Assembly: GCA_963691655.1 (NCBI GenBank)
Contig: OY829330.1
Location: 2,666,001-2,730,000 of the forward strand
From: Toxonevra muliebris
Taxonomy: Eukaryota; Arthropoda; Insecta; Diptera; Pallopteridae
Length of the DNA stretch: 64,000 bases
Direction of reading: 5' to 3'
The notes under the pieces are model-generated. The model saw only the letters and a program-made list of their open reading frames with translations, had not been told where the DNA came from and ran no database searches. Of the stretch, positions 34,301-45,600 are shown piece after piece (position 1 is the first letter of the stretch; each line of letters starts with the position of its first letter). The translations under genes and the position numbers were made by a program.

Positions 34301-34508
34301 CCTTAGAAAGGCAACACTTTTTTATCTATGTAAATAGCAAATATGTTAAACAGAAAAAATCAAACTTATTTATTATAAAATCACTTATTTACTTCAAAAA
34401 AAAAAATACATTGTTTCTTATTTTTATTAAATGCAGTTAAGGTAAATGTCTTTGCGGTGCTTTTAAAAAGTAGTGGGGTGACTGGTCACCCTTATTGCCT
34501 TTCTAATG
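34301..34508. mobile_element. Short TTAA-flanked MITE (piggyBac-like)
   Basis: 208 bp. The left end CCTTAGAAAGGCAAC and the complement of the right end CATTAGAAAGGCAAT agree at 13 of 15 positions. Both ends are flanked by TTAA (34297-34300 and 34509-34512). Near the right end is the palindrome GGGTGACTGGTCACCC. No coding frame of its own. Confidence 0.7.
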
Positions 34509-34529
34509 TTAAATGCGGAAAGCACTTAT

Positions 34530-34605
34530 CGTCGCTTGAGAATTGATTTGGCGTATGTGTGAACAAATTCATGCACCTATACGCCAAATCAATTCTCAGG
34601 CGACG
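34530..34605. repeat. 76-nt near-perfect inverted repeat (hairpin)
   Basis: Left arm CGTCGCTTGAGAATTGATTT... and the complement of the right arm CGTCGCCTGAGAATTGATTT... pair over about 32-35 bp with very few mismatches and a loop of roughly 8 nt. Either strand would fold into a stable stem. Confidence 0.9.
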
Positions 34606-36302
34606 TTATGTAAAATTTTCACATCTAATAAAATTTCAAATCGACAGAAAGAAAAACTTAAAGCACGGAAAAAAAGATGCAATTACAGCTGCGTATATGC
34701 GAACATATCGTGCCCCATGCATTGAGTAAAAGAAAAATAATGCAACTACGATTTGGTGCAATTGCAAAATATTTTTGCTATCACAACAACAAAAATATAT
34801 GCGATATGGATTAAAAATTTGCATTTGCAATGATGCAAGACCATTTGCAATTTATAGTGAATTGGGCTATTATATATAAAAGATAATGATATCTAATAAA
34901 TTTTTAAGTTTATAAAAGAATTGTTTTAATTTAAATTATTTACCTAGCAAATAGATTATACATCAAATCCCTATATATGGCTGTACATATGTGAGCTTAT
35001 GTACATGGCATTCAGTTGGCTTAACTGTTTACACATCAAATATCTTGCGTGCCTTGCACACATCCATTGTTTTTTTTCATTCTGACGATATTTTTATCAA
35101 TCGAAGACGTTTCTATCTATTTCCATGGTACCTGAACATAAAGTAGGGTATAGAAGGGCGAGGTTGGTCGATTGGGCGTAGTACGTTTCATGCAACCAAA
35201 ATTCTCAATACCTAAGATCTTAAAAAATTTTACTGATTAACCACTAAATTTGGAGGGGATGCAGGTTGCTAATACCAATCACTGCACAGAAAGCGGTCGG
35301 GACTCTTTTACAAAAGCATTCTCAGGCCAAAAAGATGGACAAGATACAGTTTTATAAATGTTAGCCGGTATTTTAAAGAGAGTACCTTAAGCACTCGCTT
35401 GTGATGAATTTGCTTGTTGTGTGCTCACTTGTCGACCACCAGAATGTTTCTATTTGTACGCAACAGGACCTGCCGCAATCTCTTCTCAAATTTCTGTTAG
35501 CTGCAGTAACATTTCTCCTTCAGCTGTATCACTTCTGGATTCGTTGCAATATCATCTAAGTCGTAAAAAAGTCGAATCATTGGATTTCGAGTCTTCGCTC
35601 GAATATAATAACGACCCATAAGCCTATCCATTAATCCACTCCATCCATATACCTTAGGGTGACCCTTACTATAGGTGATTTTTCAAAAGTAAAAATGTTT
35701 CTACTCCCTTGAACGAATCTGGTTCCAATCAAGAAAAAACTGTTCAAAACTTCAGCTCCATCGGACAACTTCTAGGTGACCCTCAAACACCTTGAAGTTG
35801 AAACATAGTATACGCAACTATTAACTCCATTCAAAGGCGGTATTGTCTTCGCTATCTTAACCATTTTCTTGTTTCTTCTTAGAGAAATTTATTTGGACAC
35901 ATCTAGAAAATTGTGTGAAAACCTTCTGAACCAAATTTTTTGAAAATGAATTCGCACAATTCCTGAAACAACATGAAAAATATAAACACCCACAACTTCT
36001 ATTGAAGAAACATATTTTTATTTACAAGAAAATTATCCATAGAATCAATTGTGAATTTCACAAAAATTTCAACGAAATTCACTTGAAATGCCGAAAGTAA
36101 CTCTGCAGTTGTAAAAAACAGGGAAAGTATAACATATTTTTTTGACATTTTGCTTTTTGTTTTCATAACAGCTGCTCCTGCAATATTTCTGTGGTAAAAA
36201 TGAAAAACAGCATAACTAGAGTTAAGATGGAAAATATTTTATCACATATTTTGACTATAAATAATGAATTGATGCGAGTTTTTAAATAATTTTTAGAATT
36301 AC
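34606..36302. other. AT-rich stretch with one dispersed repeat
   Basis: A repeat of about 75 bp at 35005-35080 recurs at 56164-56240. The frame 35421-35621 (66 codons, starting MLTCRPPECFYLY) is unassigned. GGTGACCCTTA near 35655 and GGTGACCCTCA near 35772 are in the same orientation, so they are not a TIR pair. Confidence 0.4.
35005..35080 (+). repeat. Dispersed repeat, copy 1
   Basis: GACATTCAATTGGCTT-like sequence followed by GTTTACACATCAAAT and CACACATCCAT; matches 56164-56240 along its length with scattered differences. Confidence 0.7.
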
Positions 36303-36900
36303 ATATCGTTTGGTCAAGCTGCGCTAAAGGCCCTTGCTAACCCTGTCAGCTCCTCAAAATTGGTCAGCGAGTGTAAGGCAATACTAAATAGTGTGGCAAA
36401 ACACAATAAGTTATGCCTTATATGGATTCTAGGACACTGTGGTGATAAACTAGCTAATGAAGGCTCTGCAATTACACCATGGGGTCCGGAACATTTTGTT
36501 GGCGTAAGTTCTGGGGAGATCATGCATTGGATCAACGATTTGGTGGGTTCTATGCATAGAGAAAGATGGTCCGAGCTTGACTCCTGCAGAACCGCAAAGT
36601 GCTTCGTGAGATAACCTAACAGGAAATCAGCGGAATTTCTTCTCAAACTGAGAAGAAAGGACCTGAGATTACTGGTGGGTGTCATCACAGGGCCCAACAC
36701 ATGTGGTCAGCATATGACTAACATGGGCGTCATCACCGATCAAATTTTGTAGCTGTCCGGCGTTCGCGAGAATCAGATTAAAGCTGTTGGGTAGTGATGT
36801 CTTGAGCATGAATGATGTTCATACTCTCCCTCTTCCTGAGCTTCTAAGGTTCATCAGTGAAACAAAGAAACCCCCGTTGACTGAGTGCTTTGGTTAAGTC
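36303..36900 (+). pseudogene. R1/LOA-like LINE 3' fragment: RNase H end and C-terminus
   Basis: The plus strand begins at QAALKALANPVSSSKLV (third RNase H block), then WILGHCGDKLANEGSAITPW (fourth block), then a C-terminal domain with LDSCRTAKCFVR, NRKSAEFLLKLRRKDLRLL and a decayed Cys/His cluster. A stop interrupts after CFVR. It ends with LPLPELLRFISETKK near 36825-36870. The piece is cut sharply at 36303. A second copy of its 3' part lies at 41985-42320. Confidence 0.75.
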
Positions 36901-38754
36901 CAGCCCACCCACAACTCTAAACTCTAATATATCGTTTTAAGAATGGTCTTTAATTTTGAAGATAAAGTCGTTTGAAATAATAGCTGCGTTGTATTCGCCA
37001 CTTGCTTCTAGTTATGTATAACTAGCAGCGATAATTGTATGGGAGAACAACAACAAAGCCGCTGAGATAACACGTATAATTAGAGCACAGAAAAATTCTT
37101 CTTTTCTCCAAACTTATTATCGCTCAAAAACGAAATTCGATTTTAAATGAAATTCCTTCTTTGTCGTGTGTCCACCTAAATTTGAAATTCAAAATTTCAA
37201 CGAAATTCACTCTCGTGTATTCGCACTATAAGAGAGAATTCAGTAGCAGTTGCGTATTTTTTCGGTCTTCGGCAGCTTCATTTTTTGTAAAAATGTTTTT
37301 GTATTTCTGAATGAGTTTCACATTTTTTCTGCAACGTCATCGACAACAACTTTCTTCTCAAGTTTTTCAATTCTATTTTTGTAACCCGGATCATCTTTCC
37401 ATGTTGAAAGTACTTTGTTGAAGAAATCGGTGCTGATAGAAAATTTCGCAAAGAAAATTTTTGTACCAGGAGTTACAAAAGATGTAAACTCGATGTTTAT
37501 AAACGAAGAAAAATGATTTTTTTTGTAGCCTGCTGCCAATATAATTTAAGCTTTATTTGTCTTAACCGCTGTTGGAACATTTTCATCAAATAATGATAGA
37601 GCCACAGTTTGGAGAGCTCAAGGTGCGTGGCAATTTGTCCGCACCACCTTTCTGATTTCTCGATCAATATCCTGATAATTTATCAATTGACGCATAAACA
37701 AAAAGTAATAATAAGGTGCCTTAATTCCATATGGTGACAGAAACCAGGCTCGAACGTACACCCGAGCAAGAAAAATACAAATTCATTTTAAAAGTTCTTC
37801 CCTTTATGAGATAAAGATAAAGGTATATCTTGAATGCATAAATTATTGCTAACTCTAATGATTCCGGCTAATCATCTAGGTATTGTTTCTTCATGGAAAG
37901 GTGTTGTTCAAAAAATCCAAGAACGAAAAATTGATATATCTGAAAAAATGACTTTACAGGCGACAATGTACAACTTCATGGTTGATGACGGCCGCCTGGT
38001 AGTTGTCCAAATCAGCTCAAATTTCTTTATTGATTGAAACAAGATAGGGGTCTGGGAGCTAAACTTTTAGAAAGTTAAAATATAAGGGCAACCCTAATAT
38101 ACCTATTATTTTAATGATCTGTGGGCATTTTACTTCAGGAGGAGGCTAAAATCGTTGAAGGAATAAGCTCTGATGAACTTGAATGCGCGTCATAAATTGC
38201 ACTTACATATATAGAGTGACGTGTTGAGCTCTTGATTTGAAAAATCTCCCGATTCCTTTGCATTCATGTATCTAATGCACATAGGAATGCATTGCTCTTC
38301 TTCAGTAAATATTTTATCTGGAAGCCAATATGAATCATTGCTTCCATCGTCGCTGCTGAAATCACCGTCATCATCCGTTTTCACCGTTTCCATTAGTTCT
38401 TCAACTGTTCATCGGAAATATCACACAGTTTAAACCTTTTTTGTCTGACAACATGGTATTTTTCTTCCATTTCTATGAAAATAATATATAAAACGATGAC
38501 AAAGAATGGCAGATTGTGTGAAACCAAATTTTTGGCATAGCTGCCCTAAGGCCGCTATTACATTTTCGTTTTTTAATTTAGTTTTTGGACAGTTACTAAA
38601 TATTTATAACAAAAGAACACAACTTAAGAAGCTGACCAATAAAATATTCAATGAAATCGGCTGATTGGAAAATTTTTTATTTGGTATGATAAAATTTGTT
38701 TGCACGCTCTACTTCTCACACAAAAATTACGATACAAATGAAACAAAACAGCTG
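36901..38754 (-). other. Decayed coding-like region of unknown origin
   Basis: Minus-strand frames hint at one decayed protein. From about 37760 to 37560 one reads VRAWFLSPYGIKAPYYY and YQDIDREIRKVVRTNCHAP, then a Leu/Phe-rich block, and 37539-37318 ends in NRIEKLEKKVVVDDVAEKM. A further frame at 38393-38190 is acidic (TDDDGDFSSDDGSNDSYWLP). I suspect a domesticated or dead transposon ORF but cannot name the family. The rest is AT-rich. Confidence 0.35.
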
Positions 38755-41700
38755 ATTTCAATTCAATTTCAATTTATTAACAAAAAATAGTAGTACATTA
38801 AGATATAGAAGTACTTGAAAAAATATATATAAATACAATGAAAGAAAAGTAGAATAGAACTAAAACACTTATAAATAAAAATTAACAGAAAATAAAAGAA
38901 GATGAAAATAAATTATTAATAATAAGAAGCTTAACTGAGAAATAGACAAAAGGAGGTAGTAAAAATTAAACATTTTAACATTTTTGATCTTAAGCAGCAG
39001 AAGGATACATTGATGCGTAGGTATATAAAACAGATTAAGGGCAAATAAAACAACTAACATAATACCACAACTTTTGAAACAATTTAAAAATTTGCATTTG
39101 AAAAGAATTTAAGTAGTAAAGGCTTAACATTATGCAGGCTTATCTTTCTTTTGATTTGTAAAGGAAGTGCATTCCATAGTCTAATGGTGTTAATGAAAAA
39201 CATTCTAGATGAATCAAGGTATTTGAACTTTGGTACAATAAAATTTAGGCACCTCGCAGACTGAGAGAAGATCAGCTTATCATACAAATACTGAGGAGTC
39301 TTACTTAGAATTAGCTTGAACAGGAATATACAGTTTCTAGCTTTCATATAATCAGAAATACTGCAGCCAAGAATTCGGTTTCTCCATGAAGTTATGTGAT
39401 CAAATCTTCTCAGGTCGTAAACGTAGCGTGTTACATTATTGAAAGCAACTTCAAGCTTGTGGAGTGAATGAGAGTCAACTTTACTGTATATGAGCTCCGA
39501 GTAGGTTATAATAGGTAATACTAACTGGATAGCCAGTTTCCGCTTGATATCCACAGGAGTAAATGCAGCAGATACTCTCAAATTACGAAGTGTTAAGAAT
39601 ACTCTACTAATAACATTATTGACATGATCAACACAAGACAGATTCGAGTTAATATAAAAACCTAAATTAGTTGCTTTGTTAACGAATTTCAATTGAACGG
39701 TTCCTATAAATAGAGGGGGAATGATAGGTTAGGTTAGGTTGGAGTGGCTGTCGAGAGACACACTTAGGCCTGAACGGCCCATTGTGATACCACATAGTTG
39801 GACCTACAGTTTAACGCCGATTCCGAACGGCGGTGTGGCAATTTTTTATCGCCTTGTTGGTTTTGCCATTACCAACCAATGTGTGTACTTGTACACTATC
39901 TTATAATTCTCATACACTTCATATTGATAGTGAATATAAGAAAGTAATGAAAATTAACCACCAGACGAAGACGGGAATCGAACCCAAACCTCCCAGATGA
40001 AAGTCTAGTGCACTATCCACTAGGCTATCGAGGGGAATGATAGTAGGTGGAATTTTTCCCTTTGAAATGGGTAACACAAATGATTTATCAGGATTTAAGC
40101 TCAAAGCATTGTCAAAAGCCCATTTACCAATGGTTAATAAATCCTCATTTATTCTCGCACTGAGATCGTCAACAAGACCAATACGGTTAGACAAATACAG
40201 CTGAATATCATCAGCATACGCATGAACATTAATATTTTTACATGCAACAAAGTTGTCATTACAAGTTGTTGTGGTACACCAGCTGTTACCGATTTATACT
40301 GAGAGTAGGAATCCGCCACTCTTACTCTTTGAGTTCTCCCTTCCAAATAGCTCCTCATTAGCTTTATTGAGCTTGCACAAAACCTTTAGCTTTTGACATA
40401 ACAACAGATGGTTCACAGAATCAAACGCTTTTGAAAAGTCCAAAAGACAAAGAAGAGTCAGATCCACCTGATCATAAGGCACACGAATATCGTCCATAGT
40501 TTTCATCATTGCAGTAGAACAGCTATGGCCCTTTCGAAACCCAGATTGAAATGGTGAGAGCAGATTGTTTTCAAATACGTAATTTGAGATTTGCTCGGAC
40601 ATGAGTTTCTCACATATTTTAGATAAAGAGGACAAAACACTAATGGGTCGAAAATCATTGATTGCATTCGCAGATGGTTTTTTAGCTACTGGTAAAATTA
40701 ATGCTATTTTCCACATACTTGGAAAAGAAGACGTAGCAAAGCAATGGTTAAATGTTAATGGTTACATGTGTCAATGGAGCTAAAATATATGGTAAGACAA
40801 TTTTTAAGAGTTTAATTGGCACACCATCTTCACCCACAGCATTAGATTTTATCCTCTTGACACATCTAAACACATCACTTTCATCAACAGCAGAGAACTG
40901 AAAGAATTTGTTTGAGGGGACAGTAACATGAAGACTGCTAACACTAGGACTAATAACACTAGGCTTACAAACGGAAGTAAAAAAATTATTTAAAAGATCA
41001 GGAGCTAATTGACACAGGGAATCACATTTACGGTGCACACCTAGACTCTTAATATTACGCCATAACTCTTTCGAAGAAAGTGAAGCATTCAACTTCACAG
41101 AATAAAATTGTTGCTTAGCTTGTCTGACAATTAAAGAAGCTCTATTTCGGGCAATCTTGTACAAACCCCAGTTCACATTTGTCGGTTTCCTTCTCCAGAT
41201 GAAATGCAATTTATTGCGTTTCTTAACAGCAATTTAAACATATGAATTATACCACGGACATGAATTATCTTTTATATGAACAACAAGTAGTGGAACATGT
41301 GTTTCAAGTACCTTATGCAATTTTTTTTACAAGAAAGTCAAGTTTTTCATTCACAGAACTCATCAGCCAACAATCATTCCAATGGATACTGGCAAGGTCA
41401 GAAAACAGAGTACTAACATTAATAGCATTAAAATCACGAAAGGAATAGGTGCTTGATGCATTTTTCAGGTTAAGATTGACATTCAAAATACAAAAAATAA
41501 GGTCATGGTCCGAAACAAAAAATATTTGATCAAATTTTAAAACTCGCGTGGTGTCAGAAACAATAAAAAGGTCTAATAGACTAGGTCTAGCGTTATTTGC
41601 AAATCGTGTAGGAATAGATGAGCTTACAACCTACAGACCAGCAGAAGCAATAAGATCACATAACCTCTCAGTATACTGATCATCCGAAAGCAGGTTTACA

Positions 41701-41930
41701 TTAAAGTCTCCACAGGTCAAGTAATGGTCGTATTCAATAAGGCAGGCATACAACTTAGCAAAGAAAGGGTCAAGGCTGAAACACTTGTTTGGATTGTAAA
41801 CACAAGATAGCAAGACTTTCGTTTTGCTATCATATATTTTAGCAATGAGAAATTCAATATCTGAACCATTTGATTGGCAAACTAATTTCATATTTAAGCA
41901 GTTTTTATAGTTAAGTTAAAATAGGACCCA
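38755..41930 (-). pseudogene. Jockey/CR1-group LINE ORF2, SINE-interrupted, with 3' simple-repeat tail
   Basis: Minus strand. Endonuclease end (41891-41500): YLTCGDFNVNLLSDDQ, then SDHDLIFC. Linker and RT start (41209-40748): YKIARNRASLIVRQAKQQFY and AVGEDGVPIKLLKIVL. RT (40716-40294): ISVLSSLSKICEKLMSEQ, GFRKGHSCSTAMMKTMDD and LLDFSKAFDSVNH. Then MRSYLEGRTQRVRV, AGVPQ near 40275, ADDIQLYLSNRIG near 40210-40175, and a C-terminal part (39692-39084) ending in SSRMFFINTIRLWNALPLQ. Many frameshifts. The 3' end near 38755-38785 is a repeated TTGAAATTGAATTGAAAT pattern rather than poly(A), as in CR1-like tails. Upstream parts are missing. Confidence 0.8.
39728..40031 (-). mobile_element. tRNA-derived SINE with 12-bp target duplication
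   Basis: 304 bp, minus strand. The 5' end (40031) resembles a tRNA, with A box TAGCCTAGTGG at 40017-40027 and B box GGTTCGATTCC at 39974-39984, the internal RNA polymerase III promoter. The tRNA-unrelated body runs to a 3' end of AACCTAACCTAACC pentamer repeats. The 12-bp direct repeat GGGGAATGATAG flanks it at 39716-39727 and 40032-40043. It is inserted in the LINE ORF2. A second copy lies at 49628-49913 and a fragment at 48856-48910. The SINE depends on a LINE for movement. Confidence 0.95.
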
Positions 41931-41984
41931 TGCTATTCAGCTTTGAACCACGTGATCGTGATGAAATGTCAATAAAAGCATTAC

Positions 41985-42320
41985 TAAGGGATGCTTGACT
42001 CCTGCAGAACCGCAAATTGCTTCGAGAGGCAACCTAACAGGAAATCAGCGGAATTTCTTCCGGAACTGAGAAGAAAGGACCTGAGATTATTGGTGAATGT
42101 CATCACAGGGCACAACACATGTGGTCAGCATATGATTAACATGTGCGTCATGACCGATCCAACCTGCCAATCGTATCTTGAGGACGACGACACTACGGAG
42201 CATTATCTTTGTAGCTGCCCGGCTTTCGCGTGAATCAGATTAAGGGTTTTTGGTAGGGATAAAAGTCTTGAGTATGAATAATATCCATACTCTCCCTCTT
42301 CCTGAGCTTCAAAAGTTCTT
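41985..42320 (+). pseudogene. R1/LOA-like LINE 3' fragment, second copy
   Basis: Same family as 36303-36900 and collinear with 36575-36870. It reads LDSCRTANCFERQPNRKSAE, GHNTCGQHMINMCVMTD and SYLEDDDTTEHYLCSCPAF, so the C-terminal Cys/His cluster (C-H-H-C type) is better preserved here. It starts sharply near 41985 beside the minus-strand LINE and has a stop after CPAFA. Confidence 0.8.
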
Positions 42321-42677
42321 TTACATATTCTCAATCCCGAAATCAACCAGCTTTAAAGAAGACCAAAATTGAAAAACATTTTTTCCAATTTCAGAAGATT
42401 TTTAATTTGATTTAGAAAGATTAAAGTTTTTAATTGACAGGAAAATTTTCCTGGCATTTTACAATTTTTCTATTTTATTTTTAGTTCGTACTGACACAAA
42501 TGGTTAACCCATTAATAATATTATATTTACAAATTTTACAAACAAGAAGGCGTCACTTGTATTTATTTCACTGTGATACAGATGGACATATCGCTCGATT
42601 TCTATAAGACTGTCATATTCCGAAAAAAAAAATTTTGGATTTCTGTACGTATACAAAAATAACTGTTATTTAACCCT

Positions 42678-43670
42678 ACACCCAGAAAAATACCCATCTT
42701 TAAAACAAAGAAAAAGTTTCCTCAATTCCTGAATCCACGAAAATTTCTCTCGTTTAAGTAAATTTTCCCCAAAATGAAGAAAAATGTGCCCCCTTCATGG
42801 AACCATGGTGTTCAATTTGAAGAAAGTTATTTCTTCATTGTTACAAATTTAGTTGCATAGAAAATGTAAGAAAGAGACGAATATACCAAAAATGTTCTTC
42901 ATACAAAATTTTGGTATACACAAAAAACTAGCTTTACTCTTTTGGCTTTAGCAGACAATCGCGTTCGCTTTATTTTTCTTTTGAATTTTTTAGTCGGCGT
43001 CTCTATTTCAAGCGAAGCGGTTGTGTTTGTGGCTGTTGATATAATTTGTGTAAAAAAATATATATATATTGTGAAAAAAAAAATATATTGAAAAGATATA
43101 AATTTCAATAAACTTCAATTTATAATTTTTTGATGGCCATAAGGATCTTTTGATCACTTCAAGGCGACGACGCCTGTAGTGTATGTTAAAATACGTATGA
43201 ATGTAAACCTTAATACTTATTAAAAATAGAATAATAAATTAATACAAGTAAAAAAAAAAAATGATTTCTATGCCTTTTAATTAAAACAACATTGTAGAAA
43301 GTATTCCATAAATAATTGAGGATTTTTTTTTTTTCTAAAAAGATAGTCAATTGACTTCAATTTATGGAATTTATTCCTCAAGCTTAAGAAAATTTTACCT
43401 AAATTATATACAATTTCTCATATTAAAATAAAATGTTATTCATTTGAAAAACGCAATTTTTACAAATGGAAGACATATTTCTTTAATTTATAGAAAACTT
43501 CCTTCTTTCAAAGAAATTTTTCTCTAAAATAAAGAAAAAATATTTCCTTAATTCAAAGAAATTTTGTAAATCTAAATGAGGAAACCATTTCTATGGCGCC
43601 AAATCATTCCCATTTTTCCTCAATTTGATAGCCGTTTTTCTTCAAACGAGGCAAGTATTTCTCTGGGTGT
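42678..43670. mobile_element. MITE with ACACCCAGA termini
   Basis: About 993 bp between ACACCCAGAAAAATAC and the complement of the right end ACACCCAGAGAAATAC (one mismatch). The subterminal TTTCCTCAATT also recurs inverted near 43615. The interior is full of AAAGAAA/TTTCTT motifs. The frame at 42899-43108 looks like chance. A partial copy at 32528-32640 supports it as a family. No clear target duplication, so the superfamily is open. Confidence 0.7.
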
Positions 43671-43687
43671 GTGTACACTACAAATTA

Positions 43688-44231
43688 AAGTTTTGAGAAA
43701 AACGTGTTTGAAAGTTCAAGTATGCATCATCATTTTCCATCTTCTGCCAAGTTATACACCTATAATTTTCAATAGACCGAGAAATTAAAAAAATACAACT
43801 ACACACATATTCTAGAAGCGTTATTGAAGCAATATATATAAAAAAACATTTTCGATTTTTTTGAGCCTTCACCCCAGACGACCCCCTTAAAAACGAAAAG
43901 AAGTGGAGCGCCAGTTATGGAAAATGTAGCCTCCTTCAAAAATTAGGTTGTAAATCTGTATACATACTACTTCAAACGTAAAAATGGAACAAGCAAACGG
44001 AAAAAATAGAACACAGAAACTGCAATGTACATACATATTTTAAATAACCACTTCAAAATTATTTATTTCTATGTATAAATATTCTGCCAGTCTGTAGTAA
44101 AAATTATTATAAGATGAAGTGTTTATAACCTTCGGCTTTGGCAAAATACTTCGGCCACATTTTGCCGAAGCCGTAGCCGAAGATGCATTTTTAGGTCGAA
44201 TAGCCGGAGCCGAATATTAGGTCGGACACTA
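43688..44231. mobile_element. hAT-like element, right part only
   Basis: Homologous to 61760-62360 throughout (for example GGAACAAGCAAAC, CTTCGGCTT, TGCCGAAG) and ending with the same terminus, GTCGGACACTA, at 44231. The left part is missing; homology begins just right of the MITE end at 43670. No transposase frame. It abuts the BEL/Pao gag region. Confidence 0.8.
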
Positions 44232-44239
44232 CTGACAAC

Positions 44240-45289
44240 ACACGTCATTTAGTTCAAGTAAATAGCAGTTTTACGATTTCTAAAGCAAATTAAAATGAAG
44301 CCTGGGCATTGCTCAAGTCTCTTTACGCTGTTATGCGAGTCATTGTGGATCATCACATGCAAGCGTTAACCTCAATTCCAAAAGTCGTCAAGGATTCCGC
44401 AAGCGTAATCAAGTAGGTTATTGACATAACGCTGCAACACTCGCGAGCGCTACGGGCTGTAGGCCGACCGGTGACGTTTTGGGACGATTGGTTGGTGCAC
44501 ATCGTTGTAGTAAATCTTGCATTTGAAACTCGAAAGCAGTGGGAGCTGTCGCTTGTGGGATGTGAGCTTCCGACGTTTGAAGATCTGCACACGTTTTTGG
44601 AGACGCGTTGCCGTTCGCTCGAAATGTTATCTTCTATTGCTTCGGTTACACATAGCAGCACCAGTACATCATCTAAAGTATTACTACGAAGCGCAGCACA
44701 AACTTTTCACGCCGTAAATGGACAATCAATGGAAATACTCAGGAAGTCCAGTGGGACTTGCTTGTTGTGCAATGTTAATCACAAGGTTTATTCCTGTTCA
44801 GAGTTTCTCAAACTAGACGCTGCGATTCCCTCGATTGCTAAGCAAAAGGGTGCTTGTCTTAACTGCCTCGGTAAAGGGCATTATAAAGCTAACTGTAGAA
44901 ATACTTCGGCGTGTCGCATTTGTCGATCACGCCATCATACCATGCTTCATCGTAATGGCCCTTTTACTTCGGCCAGTGAAATCTCCACTACTTCTTTCAA
45001 CGCAACGTCGACAGAAGACGTTAGCGTTTTGACAGAGGCAGCAACAAGCTCTGCGTGTTCGTATGCAAAGTCACAACACGCTACTTTATCTGCTGCCCAT
45101 GCATGCACAATCGCTCCGGTTACGGAACAGACTATACTTTTAGCAACCGCACTAATCAACGTTCAAAATAACACGGGGTGGTGGCAGACGTCCGAGCATT
45201 ATTCGATAATGGCTCACACGCTTCGTTCATTACCGAGTCTTGCATTCAACGTTTGCGGCTACCAAGGAAAGCAGCTTCCATTTCGGTAA
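44240..45289 (+). pseudogene. BEL/Pao gag region with zinc knuckles
   Basis: A plus-strand gag. From about 44340 the DUF1759-type capsid part reads MRVIVDHHMQALTSIPKVVK and LALETRKQWE-like residues, then FEDLHTFLETRCRSLEML. Zinc knuckles follow near 44758-44945: CLLCNVNHKVYSC and CLNCLGKGHYKANC, then CRICRSRHHTMLH, the usual BEL/Pao pattern. In life gag would coat element RNA in particles. A stop near 44290 and a frameshift near 45180 separate it from pol. The 5' LTR and gag start are missing; the element begins at the hAT-like remnant. Confidence 0.8.
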
Positions 45290-45600
45290 CTGGAATTGGA
45301 GCTTCGCACACCGGCAGCTCTAGGGGAGAGACTTCTATGCTTCTACACTCACAAACTACAAATAAGACTATTAACATCGACGCAATAATCTCGCCGAAGA
45401 TTACGAATAATTTACCAACAACGAAATTACGAGTGGCGGATTGGCCATACATTAAGAATCTCTCGCTGGCGGATTCTCAATTTTCAATGCCAGGCCCTAT
45501 TGATATACTGAGAATGGATCAAATGGATAAGCTACTTCTCACTGAGGTGCGTAAAGGAGAACCAGGAATGTCCATGGCTCAAAGCACTGTGTTTGGATGA
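45178..45600 (+). pseudogene. BEL/Pao aspartic protease
   Basis: The plus-strand frame starts VADVRALFDNGSHASFITES, the active-site loop of the Pao-type retropepsin (usual D-S/T-G; here DNGS). IGASHTGSSRG and a C-terminal region LPTTKLRVADWPYIKNLSLA follow, as is normal for the family. It would cut the polyprotein. The D-N-G order departs from D-[ST]-G and may inactivate it. Next frame begins at 45767. Confidence 0.75.

Noticed and set aside
36062..37211. Shared AATTTCAACGAAATTCACT near 36066 and 37195
   Set aside because: Only about 20 bp in AT-rich DNA with no further similarity; likely chance.
39974..40027. tRNA gene
   Set aside because: A and B boxes are present, but the sequence belongs to a SINE with target duplications, and a second copy has the same body; it is not a canonical tRNA gene.
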